From: Microbacterium sp.
GTDB taxonomy: Bacteria; Actinomycetota; Actinomycetes; Actinomycetales; Microbacteriaceae
Reading direction: 5' to 3'
Assembly (NCBI RefSeq): GCF_026393345.1
Contig: NZ_JAPLAI010000035.1
Location: 1 to 64,000 of the forward strand
Length of the DNA stretch: 64,000 nucleotides
A program made the position numbers and the translations under genes. This document shows positions 63,035 to 64,000 of this stretch, piece after piece. The number at the start of each line of letters is the position of its first letter. Position 1 is the first letter of the stretch. Under the pieces are notes generated by a model that had not been told where the DNA came from, ran no database searches, and saw only the letters and a list, made by a program, of their open reading frames with translations.

Positions 63035-64000
63035 TCAGTTCTCCTGTCCGGCGAGCACGGTCTGGGGGTTCGTGGCGAGGATCCGCGTGAGATCCTGCTC
63101 GCTCACCCCACGCTCCCGCAGCCGCGGGGCGAAGTCGGCGAGGACCGCGGTGAGAGCGGCGGGTGCCGGGGCGTGGCCGAACGCAGCGCCGGTGGACGAC
63201 GACGACAGCAGGATGCGGTCGGTCAAGCCCGCGTCGATGAGCGCGGCGACGAGGTCGGCCCGGGCGTCGTCGGCGAGGTGGCCGGATGCGGCATCCCACC
63301 CGACGTGGTCGATCGCCACGTACGCACCGCGCTCGGCGGCGGCGCGCGCGACGCCGTCCGCGTCGGCACGGTCGACGTCGGCGACGATGATGCGGGAGGC
63401 GGCGAGTCCCTCGCCGAGCGCGATCTCCAGTGCGGCGATCGGATCGGCGGTCGCACCGAACGACAGTGCGACGCCGGTGGTGGCGGCGGCACGCGCCGCG
63501 CCGCGCAGGAGGCTCTCATCGGTCGGCGTGGCGCCGGCGGCGGTGGCGTCGGTGACGATGAGGCCCGCGCCGCCCCGACGCTCGACCCGCGGCACGACCA
63601 TGCCTTCGGACACCTCGGCGGCGAAGAGGTCAGCGAACCGTTCGGCGGGCCACGGGGTCGGCGGGTTGGTCTGGGGCGTGAGGAAGTACCCGCCGAGGTT
63701 CTCCTCCGGACCCATCCCGGTCGAGGCCACGATGTGCACGCCCGTAGCCCGGGCGAGCTTCTCGTAGAGGCGCACGTCGCGCCCGTGGAACATACCCGTG
63801 CGGTCGACGACGGTGCCGCCGCCGGCGGCCTTGAACGCGTCCAGGTGCGCGCGCAGGCCCTCGAAGACCTCGGCGCGGTCGATCGTGATGTCGAAGGCGT
63901 ACTGGGCACCCGGGACGACCGAGAGCAGTGCTTCGTGGATTGCGACGACGCCGAGGTCGGCCGCATCCACGGGTCCGAGGACCGTGGTGACGGTGGTGCT
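63035..64000 (-). CDS. Phosphotriesterase-family paralogue with most metal ligands lost (putative pseudoenzyme); N-terminus beyond window
   Basis: Upstream codons read '…STTVTTVLGPVDAADLGVVAIHEALL' without a start; matches the neighbour in 'TVLGPV…', 'GRD…ATGVHIVASTG' and C-terminal layout but lacks catalytic motifs. Confidence 0.8.
   Translation of the reverse strand, partial: STTVTTVLGPVDAADLGVVAIHEALLSVVPGAQYAFDITIDRAEVFEGLRAHLDAFKAAGGGTVVDRTGMFHGRDVRLYEKLARATGVHIVASTGMGPEENLGGYFLTPQTNPPTPWPAERFADLFAAEVSEGMVVPRVERRGGAGLIVTDATAAGATPTDESLLRGAARAAATTGVALSFGATADPIAALEIALGEGLAASRIIVADVDRADADGVARAAAERGAYVAIDHVGWDAASGHLADDARADLVAALIDAGLTDRILLSSSSTGAAFGHAPAPAALTAVLADFAPRLRERGVSEQDLTRILATNPQTVLAGQEN

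Overview
High-GC actinobacterial chromosomal segment, probably Microbacteriaceae/Microbacterium-like (taxon is an inference from composition and gene content). It is mostly ordinary core genome: purine synthesis (purH, purN, guaA, guaB, guaB3), sucCD, pcrA, a livHMGF-type ABC cassette, SURF1, NCS2 permease, a two-component system with a MacB-like ABC exporter, and split NHEJ ligase/polymerase genes. I saw no rRNA, CRISPR array, transposase or prophage. Observations most worth follow-up: (1) an AbiEi-like/DUF559 Vsr-fold nuclease gene bracketed by two copies of a 63-bp inverted-repeat element (23-bp arms, exactly 17-nt loop in both copies), inserted between guaB and a TMEM175-family gene; (2) a tandem phosphotriesterase-family pair at the right edge, where one copy keeps the expected metal ligands and the other has lost nearly all of them, inside a run of five hydrolase-fold genes; (3) an atypical, well-folding tRNA(CAU) with a minimal D-arm next to a PD-(D/E)XK-like small protein; (4) a heme-oxygenase-like diiron enzyme gene translationally coupled to a CDGSH Fe-S protein gene; (5) decay remnants: a C-terminally truncated sugar-binding protein and an internally deleted F420-type reductase fragment; (6) a recurrent GGATGCGG/CCGCATCC octamer on both strands across the window. 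Start codons were refined by eye where the supplied ORF was clearly over-extended. Domain names come from recognising protein motifs, not from a search.
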